Notes: generated by a model not told the origin, from the sequence alone. Counted from the first letter of the stretch, positions 56,355 to 64,000 are shown. The stretch: DNA of 64,000 bases from Flaviflagellibacter deserti (GCF_042652085.1 NZ_JBHSJF010000005.1:310001-374000); one strand, 5' to 3'. Program-made: numbers and translations.

Positions 56355-56789
56355 ATGGCTGAGATGAGCATGTCCGATCTGTCGGAGAAAATGCGCGATA
56401 TCGATTTCTGCATCCTCGCCACCCATGGCGATGGCGGGCAGATCGCTGGGCGGCCGATGAGCAACAACCGCGAGGTCGACTATGGCGGCGACAGCTTCTT
56501 CTTCACCTGGGAGAAGGCGCGCATGATCTCCGAGATCGAGCGCGATCCGAAGGTCGCCCTGTCCTATCAGGGTTCGTCCGGCATTCTCGGCCAGCGGCCT
56601 TTCATGGCGCATATCGAGGGTCAGGCGGAGCTCGTCCGCGACAAGGGCCGCTTTGCCGAGCACTGGACGAGCGATCTCGACCGCTGGTTCGAGCAGGGGG
56701 TCGATACGCCCGGCGTCGTGATGATCAAGGTCCATGCCGCTCGCGTCCATTACTGGGACGGCATGGACGAGGGTGAGATCGCGGTCTGA
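56355..56789 (+). CDS. Pyridoxamine 5'-phosphate oxidase-like (general stress protein 26 type) flavin-binding protein
   Basis: A 144-residue split-barrel protein. It has the FCILATHGDGGQIAGRPM strand pair and FFTWEKARMISEIERDPKVAL typical of the general-stress/PPOX group that binds FMN or related cofactors. ATG 56355 has GGAGGAG upstream at ideal spacing; a longer frame upstream is not conserved-looking. It diverges from ahcY. Confidence 0.85.
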   Translation: MAEMSMSDLSEKMRDIDFCILATHGDGGQIAGRPMSNNREVDYGGDSFFFTWEKARMISEIERDPKVALSYQGSSGILGQRPFMAHIEGQAELVRDKGRFAEHWTSDLDRWFEQGVDTPGVVMIKVHAARVHYWDGMDEGEIAV

Positions 56790-56797
56790 CGCCGTGA

Positions 56798-57175
56798 TCA
56801 CGGCACCCGCGCGGAAGCCGGGCCGCCATATTGGTTGGTGCCCTCGTCGCCTTTCTTGATCATCCAGTAGAGCAGCACGATCCAGCCGATCAGCGGGATG
56901 AAGACGATGAGGACCCACCAGCCCGAATAGCCGGTATCGTGCAGGCGGCGCACGGTGACGGCGAGGCCGGGCAGAAACAGCGCGAGCGAGACGAGCAGCG
57001 TGAGGAGCTGAACCGATCCCTCGTCGACGCCGAAAATGACGGCATCGACGACCGAGGTCGCGATCTGCAGCAGGATCAAGAACAAGGTCCACCACCAATA
57101 TTCCGAGCGCAGCGCGCGGCCGGAAAACGTGGCGTATTTCGATAGCACGGCGCGGATTGCATCCCCAAAGCCCAT
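56798..57175 (-). CDS. DUF805 membrane protein
   Basis: A 125-residue protein with three or four membrane helices and the family's marks: an N-terminal FSGRALRSEYWWW, the central RRLHDTGYSGWW, and a final GDEGTNQYG. ATG 57175 is chosen because GAGGAGAGGG precedes it and homologues begin just before this point. Function unknown; widespread small inner-membrane protein. Confidence 0.88.
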   Translation of the reverse strand: MGFGDAIRAVLSKYATFSGRALRSEYWWWTLFLILLQIATSVVDAVIFGVDEGSVQLLTLLVSLALFLPGLAVTVRRLHDTGYSGWWVLIVFIPLIGWIVLLYWMIKKGDEGTNQYGGPASARVP

Positions 57176-57346
57176 TGCCCTCTCCTCGTTTCTTTCCGCG
57201 CTTGGCGCCGACGATATGGAGCCCGGGAAACCTTGCGTAAGCCAGAGGGTTGGTCGCGCTGTCCACGGCGAAGGTTTGCGCAGGAGTGAATTGGGCGGGA
57301 TGCGTTCACGCACGGACGATATACGCGATTACAGACCGGGTAGGTT

Positions 57347-57769
57347 TCAGTCCATTACGGTTCCTGGTCTGCTGTCCTCGTACATTAGCTCGCGGAACTC
57401 CAAAGGCAGCCAAGCACGTTGCAATCCATCTATGACCTCGTGGCGTCGAAGGATCAGACCCATTTCGGGAGCCGAAAGCTCACCGTGCTGACTAACGTCC
57501 ACACCAACAAAAATCTGCCATTCGGGAAATAGATCGAGCAGTTTCCTTAGCCCTTGCATGATTGTCGGCTGCAGGAGGAACAGATTCGAAACAACTATCT
57601 GCTGGGAAGGAAATCCATAGTCATCCTCAAGGATCCAATAATCTTGATCCTCGTCATAGCCCCGATTAGAAAAATATAACTGGATAGAATCAAAGAGCAG
57701 CTGCCATTCATGGAGGCGCGTTGATTCAAGGCAATCTTCACGCCCGAAGCACTCATCGCCAGATTCCAA
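57347..57769 (-). CDS. Hypothetical acidic protein, candidate immunity protein
   Basis: A 140-residue acidic protein rich in Asp, Glu and aromatic residues (DQDYWILEDDYGFP), without a signal peptide or membrane helix. The base composition is clearly AT-richer than the flanking genes, suggesting acquisition. It lies 49 bases downstream of a toxin-like gene on the same strand, the order expected for an immunity gene. No family is recognised. Confidence 0.55.
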   Translation of the reverse strand: MESGDECFGREDCLESTRLHEWQLLFDSIQLYFSNRGYDEDQDYWILEDDYGFPSQQIVVSNLFLLQPTIMQGLRKLLDLFPEWQIFVGVDVSQHGELSAPEMGLILRRHEVIDGLQRAWLPLEFRELMYEDSRPGTVMD

Positions 57770-57818
57770 TTATCCACCTCGGAATCAAGGACGGCTTACG
57801 CCAAGTAAGCGCATAATA

Positions 57819-58589
57819 TCAGCGAACCCTCGTTCTGAACATATGCATAAACCGACGCATGATGGCTCGACGATTGAAATCGCGGATCTTTGGATTTTCG
57901 GATCGCTGAATCTCCCGGATGAAATCTTCAGCCTCTTCGGTCGTCATCAGTTCCATGACTATGCCTCTCCGACGAATAAAGTCCTTAAACAGCTCCTCCA
58001 CGGCATCGCTATATTCCTTGTGCGCTTGGCTCCAACCATGCCCCGGGAACGCTCCCGTCGTAGCCAATCGAAAAATCTTCTTGGCGGCTTTGCTCAAAGG
58101 CAATTTTTTGAACTTGCCCACGGGGAAAAAGTGATGGCCGACCGCGGCAAGGAGAAAGTTCTCGTCTTCGATACTTAGCTCGTCCTCCCCCTCAAAAAAG
58201 CGATCTAGCCAAGGACGAGACGGCTCCTTCTCAATCGTCACCCGTAGCGGCGGCTGATCTCCCGAATTCGGCGGAGTTTCCGAGCTCGCCCGACCTGTCT
58301 GCAGGGGTCCTCCAGTTCCACCTGCCCTACCGCCCGTATCCGTCCATTGCCCGCCGTCGGCATTGCCTCTCGGCACGCGCGGCTGGTTGGGGTCGAAGTT
58401 CGCCTTGCCGTGCAGTGCGTCGAGCGCGTTCCAGAGGTCGCGGGTCGCGGCCTTGAGTTGGCGGCTTCCTGCGTCGTGAAGCTCGGCCAGGCTCGGAGGC
58501 GGTGGATTCCGGCGCGTGTCTGCGAGAAGGGCGCGTATCCCAAGGCGGAGCAGCAGGAGCTTTTCGTGAACCTCGGATAACTGCCCCAT
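57819..58589 (-). CDS. Toxin-like protein with predicted GHH/AHH-type nuclease domain
   Basis: A 256-residue protein. A helical N-terminal part (1-62) leads to a linker motif PRVPRGNADGGQWT (70-83), then a Gly/Pro-rich spacer, features common in polymorphic toxins of Rhizobiales. The C-terminal domain has GHHFFPV (Gly151-His152-His153), LPLSKAAKKIF, and GHGWSQAHKEYSDAV (His184, His190, Tyr193), a pattern like HNH/EndoVII-superfamily toxins of the AHH and GHH types. GAGGGG precedes the ATG. No signal peptide is visible. The nuclease call is by motif only. Confidence 0.5.
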   Translation of the reverse strand: MGQLSEVHEKLLLLRLGIRALLADTRRNPPPPSLAELHDAGSRQLKAATRDLWNALDALHGKANFDPNQPRVPRGNADGGQWTDTGGRAGGTGGPLQTGRASSETPPNSGDQPPLRVTIEKEPSRPWLDRFFEGEDELSIEDENFLLAAVGHHFFPVGKFKKLPLSKAAKKIFRLATTGAFPGHGWSQAHKEYSDAVEELFKDFIRRRGIVMELMTTEEAEDFIREIQRSENPKIRDFNRRAIMRRFMHMFRTRVR

Positions 58590-59541
58590 CTGCCCCTCAT
58601 CTCCATGTCATCGGTTTATTTTCCTATTACGGGATCGGGAAACCTGTCAAGGATTATATGCCTAAATCATGCAGGACGGGTGAGGGGCACGGGAGCGGTG
58701 ACGAAGCACCGGGCGATCTGGAGGTGCCTCACAGCCCTCACCCGGTTCGGCTTCGCCGACTCGACCTCTCCCATGAATGGGAGAGGCTGCGCGCGCCTCC
58801 GACACGCTCCGCCTTGGCTTTTTCGTCATCCTCCGGCTTGGCCGCACGATCCATGCCACTCGGCGGGCGCCCTATGGGTCCTCCGATCGAGTCGGAGGAC
58901 GACGACGGTGGGGAGGAGAGGCACCGGCGCGCTTCATCCTCGCCTGCCCAAAACAACGATGTCGGAAAGGTCGCCCCTCGGAGGGGCGGGGGATGCGGTC
59001 GCATCCTCTGAATGGTTTGTGTGTTGACGCGATCCGCATCCCCACGCACGGCGTTTCTGTCCGGAGGAGGCGGGCGCTTCCACAGCCGATGGCCGTCGAA
59101 GGTTTGAGAGCCTTCGAAGACCACGGCTCGTCCCCAGTGCAAGGCACGGACGGGTCATGGTGCCCGACGGGCCCGCTCGTCGGACGCCTCGCGGCCGTCC
59201 TACATCCTCCGGCCTCCCGGGAGCGGGGTTCCGGACCCCGCCCGCAGGCGCCGCTCCTCATCCCACGCCGGCCGGCCGGTACCTGGCAAGCGCCCCTCGC
59301 AGGGTGAGGATGAGCGGAGGATAAGCAGATGATAGGAATATTGTCAAGAGTCGAGTGCCGCGGCGCAACCCAGACGATTGTTTTGGTTAGATCGGACAAA
59401 CCTTCGGATGGTTCAACGGGCATCCCCCCGAGCCTAAGTTTTTACTCAAGCACGGTTTCCCCGCCGTCCGGGGAATGACCCTGTGAACCGAGACCTTCGG
59501 CGACCTCCCGCCCTGCGGGATGGCACTCAAGGGGAACCGAC
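58590..59541. other. About 950 bp with no convincing gene; palindrome-rich
   Basis: Open frames exist on both strands but have low-complexity Arg/Pro/Ala translations and no ribosome sites. The stretch holds several hairpins: CCTCTCCCA/TGGGAGAGG (58765-58786), GTCCTCCGA/TCGGAGGAC (58878-58900) and CGCCCCTC/GAGGGGCG (58972-58988). A GCGGGGT/ACCCCGC pair lies near 59224-59242. It looks like a cluster of intergenic repeats, possibly including a structured RNA. Confidence 0.6.
58732..58786. repeat. CCTCTCCC-hairpin repeat, copy 1
   Basis: The unit CCCTCACCCG, inner hairpin, GACTCGACCTCTCCC, short loop, GGGAGAGG recurs at 63422-63472 and in reverse or partial form at 61513-61725. Arms CCTCTCCCA and TGGGAGAGG (58765-58773, 58778-58786) are perfect. 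Confidence 0.75.
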
Positions 59542-59802
59542 ATGAACCCGACACCAGAGCAGGGCCGAATACTCACCATCCTCCAGAGGGCCAACGGGCG
59601 CTGGGTTTCCATGCGGTGGCTGGACACCACCCCCCTGCTTTTCGAGGACGATTTCCCGGTCGTTCCCAGCCTGATCGAGAACGGATGGGCGCAGCACAAG
59701 CTCCGCTCGATCCAGATCACGCCGGAAGGGATCGAAGCGCTGGAGCGCGCCAGCGCGCCCGTTCAGCGCGATTGGCCGCCGAACGTGGGCGGACTTGATT
59801 AG
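59542..59802 (+). CDS. Hypothetical small protein
   Basis: An 86-residue soluble protein with the helix-rich start MNPTPEQGRILTILQRANGR and a later strand pair, a layout compatible with a small winged-helix fold (ILTILQRANGRWVSM, then ITPEGIEALERA). AAGGGGA lies upstream of the ATG at suitable spacing. No family is recognised with certainty. Confidence 0.6.
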   Translation: MNPTPEQGRILTILQRANGRWVSMRWLDTTPLLFEDDFPVVPSLIENGWAQHKLRSIQITPEGIEALERASAPVQRDWPPNVGGLD

Positions 59803-59866
59803 TCCGCCGTCGGAATTTCCCTCGGCACTCGCGGCTGGTCAGGTCGATTTTTTCCTTCACTTCGTC

Positions 59867-59967
59867 ATGCCAAGGCTTGGCCTTGGCATCCACGAGTCAC
59901 AGCGTGGTCGAGAGGAAAAGGACGTGGATGGCAGGGTGGATCCCCGGATCAAGTCCGGGGACTGCCA
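59867..59967. repeat. Nested palindromic repeat downstream of the 86-residue gene
   Basis: Perfect pairs are ATGCCAAGGC/GCCTTGGCAT (59867-59876, 59880-59889) and TCCCCGGA/TCCGGGGA (59941-59948, 59954-59961). They are bracketed by CATCCACG/CGTGGATG (59887-59894, 59923-59930) and TGGCAG/CTGCCA. The whole 180-bp gap to the next gene is largely this element. Confidence 0.8.
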
Positions 59968-59985
59968 TGTCGGAGCGTGGCTCCC

Positions 59986-60627
59986 TCAAATCGTCGCCTT
60001 GATGCTGCAGGTCATCTGCGGCTTGCCGGGCATGGTCAAAGTGGCCTCGGGGCCCTTCTGCCAGAACTCAGCGGTGCCTGCGGCCGTGGTCGCGGTGTAG
60101 CGCGCGCCCGAGCCGGACTGGGCTTGGGTGAAGACCAGCGAATTGCCCGGCCACGAGAGATAGGCATACATCGGATCGATGTTGATGAAGCTCGCCGCGA
60201 TGTCGGCGTCGATGCCGGGGCAGCGCATGGCGAACGGGCCGACGCTGGCGCCCATGGCGTCGCCGGAGAGTACATCGGGATAATCCTGCCTGAGCTCGCT
60301 GATCCGGGTGACGTAGGCCGTGATCACGCAGGCGCGCTTGTCGTCCGCCTTCGAGCAATCGTCGCGCCCCTTGATGAAGCCGCGCTCGATGGCGACCAGT
60401 TCCTTGCGCTTGTCGGGCGTGAGGCTCGCCCCGTCTCGCGCCAGCCGGAACAGCCGTTCGGTCTCCCGATCGAGCGCGGCGAGCTGGTCGTCCTTGCAGA
60501 TCATCTCCTCGGCGGCATTGGCCGGCTTGTCGCAATTGAAGCTGGGCTGGGCCGCGACGGCGGGCAGCGGGACGGCCGCGATGGCGGCGAGGAGGGTCAG
60601 ACTGGCCAGGATGCGTGTGGTGGACAT
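59986..60627 (-). CDS. Exported LprI/DUF1311-like plus MliC-like lysozyme inhibitor protein
   Basis: A 213-residue protein with a signal peptide (cleaved near VAAQ, residue 26). An N-terminal LprI-type helical domain follows, with its cysteine pattern (FNCDKPANAAEEMICKDDQLAALD). A C-terminal beta domain resembles MliC inhibitors of C-type lysozyme (NSLVFTQAQSGSGARYTAT, MPGKPQMTCSI). Both domain types occur in anti-lysozyme envelope proteins. Identification is by motif. Confidence 0.7.
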   Translation of the reverse strand: MSTTRILASLTLLAAIAAVPLPAVAAQPSFNCDKPANAAEEMICKDDQLAALDRETERLFRLARDGASLTPDKRKELVAIERGFIKGRDDCSKADDKRACVITAYVTRISELRQDYPDVLSGDAMGASVGPFAMRCPGIDADIAASFINIDPMYAYLSWPGNSLVFTQAQSGSGARYTATTAAGTAEFWQKGPEATLTMPGKPQMTCSIKATI

Positions 60628-60658
60628 GGTTTCCTCCCGGTGCCGCTCTCGGCGGCGG

Positions 60659-61450
60659 TTATTGTCTCGGCGCCATCCGTTCCAGCGTGTAGGCCAGATC
60701 TTCCGGCTGCAGGCTGTGGGCGCCTCGGAACGGCTGGTCGAGCACGGCGACCATGTAGATGACGAGGCCGATGAAGAGGGACAGCACCCCGCCGATGATG
60801 AAATGGGTGAGGCGCTTCAGGTCGAACAGCCAGAGCACCAGGATGTTGAGGCCGGCGCCGATGAGCACGACGTACCACATGATGGTCGGGATGGAGGTGC
60901 GCGCCGCCTGGATTCGGGTGCGGCGGGCATCGACGAAATCGCCGAACCGCGTCAGCACCTGGGCGTGCAACACGTCCTGCCCCTTGTCGCGGTCGGGGCT
61001 GAAGCGGAGCAGTGCGTGGCCGATGCGGTCGACGATTGCGCTGCTTGCGGGAGAGGTTTCGCCCCGGTTCTGCGACGCCCAGCCGGGGCCGCTCTCCTCC
61101 CTGGCGTAATCGCGAAGGAGGTTCGTAACCTCGACGCGCAGCGGCTCTGGATAGCCGTCGACGAGCCGGTAGAGCGTGAACAGGCCGGCGGCCTCGCGGC
61201 CGGCGACGTCCTCCGCATCGAGGTAATTGCCGTAGACGGCGATCGACAGCAGCGCGAGCAGGACGCCGTAATAGAGCGAGAAGGTGGAGAGGAGCAGACC
61301 GAGCGAATCGTTCGGATTGCGCTCCTGGTGCACCATGCGCGCAACCGTCGGCTGGAGCAGCACCGTGCCGACGAGCGTCGGGATGACGAAGCATGCCGCG
61401 ACCAGCGCGGCGCCGGGCAGGATCGGCAAGGTGTGCAGCCAGTCGATCAC
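60659..61450 (-). CDS. DUF4239 (bestrophin-like) membrane protein
   Basis: A 263-residue protein with two N-terminal helices (about 6-26 and 46-68), a large soluble loop, and two C-terminal helices (about 190-215 and 221-243). This matches DUF4239, a bestrophin-like group. GTG 61450 is preferred because GGGGAGGG precedes it and the first helix starts immediately; upstream the frame runs through repeat DNA. Confidence 0.8.
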   Translation of the reverse strand: MIDWLHTLPILPGAALVAACFVIPTLVGTVLLQPTVARMVHQERNPNDSLGLLLSTFSLYYGVLLALLSIAVYGNYLDAEDVAGREAAGLFTLYRLVDGYPEPLRVEVTNLLRDYAREESGPGWASQNRGETSPASSAIVDRIGHALLRFSPDRDKGQDVLHAQVLTRFGDFVDARRTRIQAARTSIPTIMWYVVLIGAGLNILVLWLFDLKRLTHFIIGGVLSLFIGLVIYMVAVLDQPFRGAHSLQPEDLAYTLERMAPRQ

Positions 61451-61512
61451 GCCGCCCTCCCCGCGTGTGATGCGCGGCGAGACTAGCAACCAATGCGGGT
61501 GAGTGCGAGCGA

Positions 61513-61725
61513 TGCCTCTCCCCCACGAACTCGGCTGTTGCCGAGTTCGTATGATGGCCAGGTCGAGAACACCCGACTTGGCGGGAGAAGGTCGACTCGC
61601 TGCGGCACGCAGCGAGCGGGTTGAGGGGAGCCAGGCTATACCGTGTTTCGGAACGCCTTCGGCGTCCCCCACTCGGCTCGGCCGGTCGCCGAGTCCGCTC
61701 TCTCCCTCGTTGGGGAGAGAGAAAG
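61513..61725. repeat. Cluster of inverted repeats, copies 2 and 3 of the CCTCTCCC family
   Basis: Contains ACGAACTCGGC/GCCGAGTTCGT (61525-61535, 61540-61550), the reverse-oriented unit GGGAGAAGGTCGACTCGC with CTGCGGCACGCAG, and CTCTCTCCC/GGGGAGAGAG near 61699-61722. It fills the 289-bp gap between the DUF4239 gene and the ArsR-type regulator. Confidence 0.75.
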
Positions 61726-61739
61726 CACGCGGTCATGCC

Positions 61740-62033
61740 CTAGCCAAGCACCGCCGTCATCAGCCCCGGAAACCTTTCGTCCAGTTCCTTGCGCCGGAGC
61801 GCGTTCATATGCGTCACACCCTCGACGCGGGTGTGGACCAGGCCGGCGTCGCGCAGGACGCGGAAATGGTGGGAGACGGTGGATTTCGGGCGGCCGCCAT
61901 CGAGGGCCGAACAGGTCTGGTCTCCCTCGCGATGGAGCTGGCGGACGATGCCGAGACGCACCGGATCGCTCAGGGCGTGGAAGATCTCTTCCATGGTGAC
62001 GTCGTCGATCGAGGGATGCTTGTAAGCGCGCAT
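61740..62033 (-). CDS. ArsR/SmtB-type winged-helix regulator
   Basis: A 97-residue repressor-like protein. The N-terminal EEIFHALSDPVRLGIVRQL and recognition helix region KSTVSHHFRVLRDAGLV define the family. Only one cysteine (DQTCSAL) occurs and the metal ligands of classical ArsR are missing, so it probably senses an organic ligand or stress. It diverges from an MFS exporter gene and probably controls it. Confidence 0.9.
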   Translation of the reverse strand: MRAYKHPSIDDVTMEEIFHALSDPVRLGIVRQLHREGDQTCSALDGGRPKSTVSHHFRVLRDAGLVHTRVEGVTHMNALRRKELDERFPGLMTAVLG

Positions 62034-62067
62034 GACGCATATCTAGCATTCCGCATGCAGGATTGCG

Positions 62068-62091
62068 ATAGTTCGTAAAATATCGAACTAT
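62068..62091. promoter_or_regulatory. Operator candidate between ArsR-type regulator and MFS gene
   Basis: Perfect eight-base arms ATAGTTCG (62068-62075) and CGAACTAT (62084-62091) separated by eight AT-rich bases, in the divergent intergenic region 35 bases upstream of the regulator start codon. Size and place suit an ArsR-family dimer site. Confidence 0.65.
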
Positions 62092-62165
62092 GGAACTTGA
62101 ACCTGGCCGGACCCGGCTTAGATGCCGCCCGAGCCAAATCTTTCAAGCTTCCGAAAGGCATAAGC

Positions 62166-63341
62166 ATGCCCATCGCCGTCTATGCGCTGACCGCCGGGGC
62201 CTTCGGCATCGGCACCACCGAATTCATCATCATGGGCCTGTTGCTGCAGGTCTCGGCCGATCTCGGCGTCTCCGTCTCGACGGCGGGGCTGCTTCTGTCC
62301 GGTTATGCGCTCGGCGTGTTCGTCGGCGCGCCGATCCTGACGCTTTCGACCCGCAAGCTGCCGAGGAAGACCGTGCTGATCGCGTTGATGGCGATCTTCA
62401 CCGTCGGCAATCTCGCCTGTGCGCTGGCGCCCGACTATTGGAGTCTGATGGCGGCGCGGGTCGTGACCTCGCTCGCTCACGGCACCTTCTTCGGCGTCGG
62501 CTCGGTGGTGGCGACCGGGCTCGTCGCGGCCGACCGCAAGGCAAGCGCGATCTCGGTGATGTTCACCGGCCTGACCGCCGCGACGCTGCTGGGCGTGCCG
62601 TTCGGCGCCTGGATGGGCTTGAACTGGGGCTGGCGCGCGCCGTTCTACGCGGTGGCCGCGATCGGCGTGCTGGCGATGATCATCCTCGCGGTATTCGTGC
62701 CGTCGGTGAAGGAGAAGGCCGAGCCGGTGGCGCTCGGCGACGAGGTGGCGGTGCTGAAGGACCCGCAAGTGCTGCTGGGCCTCCTGATGACCGTGCTCGG
62801 CTTTGCCGGCGTGTTCGCCTTCTTCACCTATGTGCAGCCGATCCTTACCCGCATCACCGGCTTCTCGGAGGCTGCGGTCTCGCCCATCCTGCTCGTCTTC
62901 GGCGGCGGTCTCGCGATCGGCAACCTCCTCGGCGGCAAGCTCGCCGACAAGGGGCTGGTGCGGTCGCTGTTCCTCACCGTGGGTGGGCTCGCTTTGGTGC
63001 TCGCCGCCTCAGCGGTGGCGGTGGAGAGCGAGATCGCGGCGGTGGTCGCGGTCGGGCTGATCGGCATCGCCGGCTTCGCGACGGTGGCGCCGCTGCAGAT
63101 GCGGGTGCTGGAGAAGGCCGGAAGCGCCGGCCAGAACCTGGCATCGAGCCTCAACATCGCGGCGTTCAACCTCGGCAATGCGCTCGGCGCCTGGGCCGGC
63201 GGCTTCACCATCGACCATGGTCCGGGCTTGCAGGCGGTGCCGCTGACTGCGGCGGCGATCACCGTTGTGGGGCTGATCGTGGTGTTCTGGAGCGTGCGGC
63301 TGGACGGGCCGCGCGGGAAGCTGGCGCCGAGATTGGGGTGA
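62166..63341 (+). CDS. MFS exporter, DHA1 (AraJ/YdhP-like)
   Basis: A 391-residue twelve-helix transporter. The start GTTEFIIMGLLLQVSADLGV is cut as GTTEFIIMGLLL and ISTAG-type VSVSTAGLLLSGYALGVFVGAP, the hallmark of AraJ-type efflux proteins. A motif A-like TLSTRKLPRK links helices 2 and 3. ATG 62166 is chosen because GAAAGG lies upstream and it opens the first helix. Divergent from its likely repressor; substrate unknown. Confidence 0.88.
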   Translation: MPIAVYALTAGAFGIGTTEFIIMGLLLQVSADLGVSVSTAGLLLSGYALGVFVGAPILTLSTRKLPRKTVLIALMAIFTVGNLACALAPDYWSLMAARVVTSLAHGTFFGVGSVVATGLVAADRKASAISVMFTGLTAATLLGVPFGAWMGLNWGWRAPFYAVAAIGVLAMIILAVFVPSVKEKAEPVALGDEVAVLKDPQVLLGLLMTVLGFAGVFAFFTYVQPILTRITGFSEAAVSPILLVFGGGLAIGNLLGGKLADKGLVRSLFLTVGGLALVLAASAVAVESEIAAVVAVGLIGIAGFATVAPLQMRVLEKAGSAGQNLASSLNIAAFNLGNALGAWAGGFTIDHGPGLQAVPLTAAAITVVGLIVVFWSVRLDGPRGKLAPRLG

Positions 63342-63352
63342 AGCGTTCCGAA

Positions 63353-63472
63353 GCGGGAGAGGGTCGAGTCGTCGTCAGACGATCGGGGTGAGGGCAAGCA
63401 CGATGCTCGTTGCTGCAATCATGCCCTCACCCGCTCGCCTTGCGAGTCGACCTCTCCCGTAAACGGGAGAGG
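63353..63472. repeat. Palindromic repeat between MFS gene and transhydrogenase, copy 4 of the CCTCTCCC family
   Basis: Perfect arms GGGTGAGGGCA/TGCCCTCACCC (63386-63396, 63422-63432) and CCTCTCCCG/CGGGAGAGG (63451-63459, 63464-63472). The left flank CGGGAGAGGGTCGAGTCG is roughly complementary to GCGAGTCGACCTCTCCCG. It lies between two converging genes and could terminate both. Confidence 0.8.
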
Positions 63473-63478
63473 CAAAGC

Positions 63479-64000
63479 TCACTCCGCAGGCGCCGCCGCG
63501 AGCGGTCCCTCGCCTTCCAGCGCGGAGGGGATCGGCACCGTGATAGCCGCCGCGCGGGGCATGCGGTTCCAGGCGTCGAGGGCGGCGATCTTGTAGGCCT
63601 CGGCGAGCGTCGGATAGTTGAAGGTGTTCTCGATGAAATATTCGAGCGTACCGCCGAGGTTCAGCACCGCCTGACCGATATGGATCAGCTCGGTCGCGCC
63701 CTCGCCGATGATGTGGACGCCGAGCAGCTTCCGGCTGTCGATCGCGAAGATCATCTTCATCAACCCGGCATTGAGACCCATGATGTGGCCGCGCGAGGTC
63801 TCGCGGAAGCGGGCGATGCCGCATTCGTAGGCGAAGCCCTTGTCGCGCGCCTCCTGCTCGCTCATCCCGATCGTCGAGATCTCCGGCACCGCGTAGATGC
63901 CGTAGGGGAAATATTGTGGCGCGGGCGGCAGCGGCAGGTTGAAGGCGTGGCAGGCGGCGATGCGGCCCTGCTCCATCGAGGTCGAGGCGAGCGAGGGAAA
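63479..64000 (-). CDS. sthA: Soluble pyridine nucleotide transhydrogenase, C-terminal part
   Basis: The frame is open to the window edge, so only about 173 C-terminal residues are present. FPYGIYAVPEISTIGMSEQ, then FIENTFNYPTLAEAYKIAALDAWNR are typical of the dimerisation domain of SthA, a flavoprotein disulfide-reductase relative that exchanges hydride between NADPH and NAD. The GTSRGHIMGLNAGLMK-like block (ETSRGHIMGLNAG) supports SthA over dihydrolipoamide dehydrogenase. Confidence 0.9.
   Translation of the reverse strand, partial: FPSLASTSMEQGRIAACHAFNLPLPPAPQYFPYGIYAVPEISTIGMSEQEARDKGFAYECGIARFRETSRGHIMGLNAGLMKMIFAIDSRKLLGVHIIGEGATELIHIGQAVLNLGGTLEYFIENTFNYPTLAEAYKIAALDAWNRMPRAAAITVPIPSALEGEGPLAAAPAE

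Noticed and set aside
58502..59423. Several 130-180-codon frames in the repeat-rich gap
   Set aside because: Low-complexity composition, no ribosome sites, and they run through palindromes shared with other gaps.

Overview
The window is dense, GC-rich DNA from an alphaproteobacterial chromosome, most probably order Hyphomicrobiales (Rhizobiales). The grounds are the glpSTPQUV-type glycerol ABC transporter, the order trpF-trpB-trpA-accD-folC, a DivL-like kinase with Tyr at the phospho-acceptor position, an AccD without zinc-ribbon cysteines, an FYDLN/TIGR02300 protein, AddAB in place of RecBCD, and several families of short mosaic palindromic intergenic repeats. Genus cannot be fixed from the sequence alone.

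Layout. 1-8503: glycerol uptake and phosphorylation (glpS partial, glpT, glpP, glpQ, glpU, glpV, then a secreted RNase T2, then glpK). 8588-10272: a two-gene ABC-2 exporter. 10470-11153: three small proteins, one a 40-residue membrane peptide on the minus strand. 11280-18167: a surface-polysaccharide cluster (NDP-sugar dehydrogenase, three glycosyltransferases, and a glycosyltransferase fused to a polysaccharide deacetylase). 18164-29612, minus strand: a tightly packed unit that starts with an ABC-exporter-like protein whose ATPase motifs are nearly all lost. It continues with a stand-alone cyclic-nucleotide-binding protein and a membrane cyclase carrying a cytochrome-b-like anchor and a 2Fe-2S ferredoxin domain. 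It ends with a complete peptide-type ABC importer and a small methyltransferase. This is the strongest candidate in the window for an undescribed system.

29725-31424: a polysaccharide-lyase-like protein, a methyltransferase and tRNA-Ala(GGC). 31532-42910: housekeeping genes (FYDLN protein, aroA, cmk, rpsA, sppA, ihfB, lapA-like, trpF, trpB, trpA, accD, folC). 42966-56184, minus strand: trxA, addA, addB, a MurU-like nucleotidyltransferase, a TsaE-AmgK fusion, a DivL-like kinase and ahcY. The MurU and AmgK-like proteins together suggest the cell-wall recycling route to UDP-MurNAc.

56355-64000 is looser and repeat-rich: a flavin-nucleotide-binding protein, a DUF805 protein, an AT-richer toxin/immunity-like pair, about 950 bp without a convincing gene, small and envelope proteins, a divergent ArsR-type regulator and MFS exporter with a palindromic operator candidate between them, and the C-terminal part of a soluble transhydrogenase cut by the window edge.
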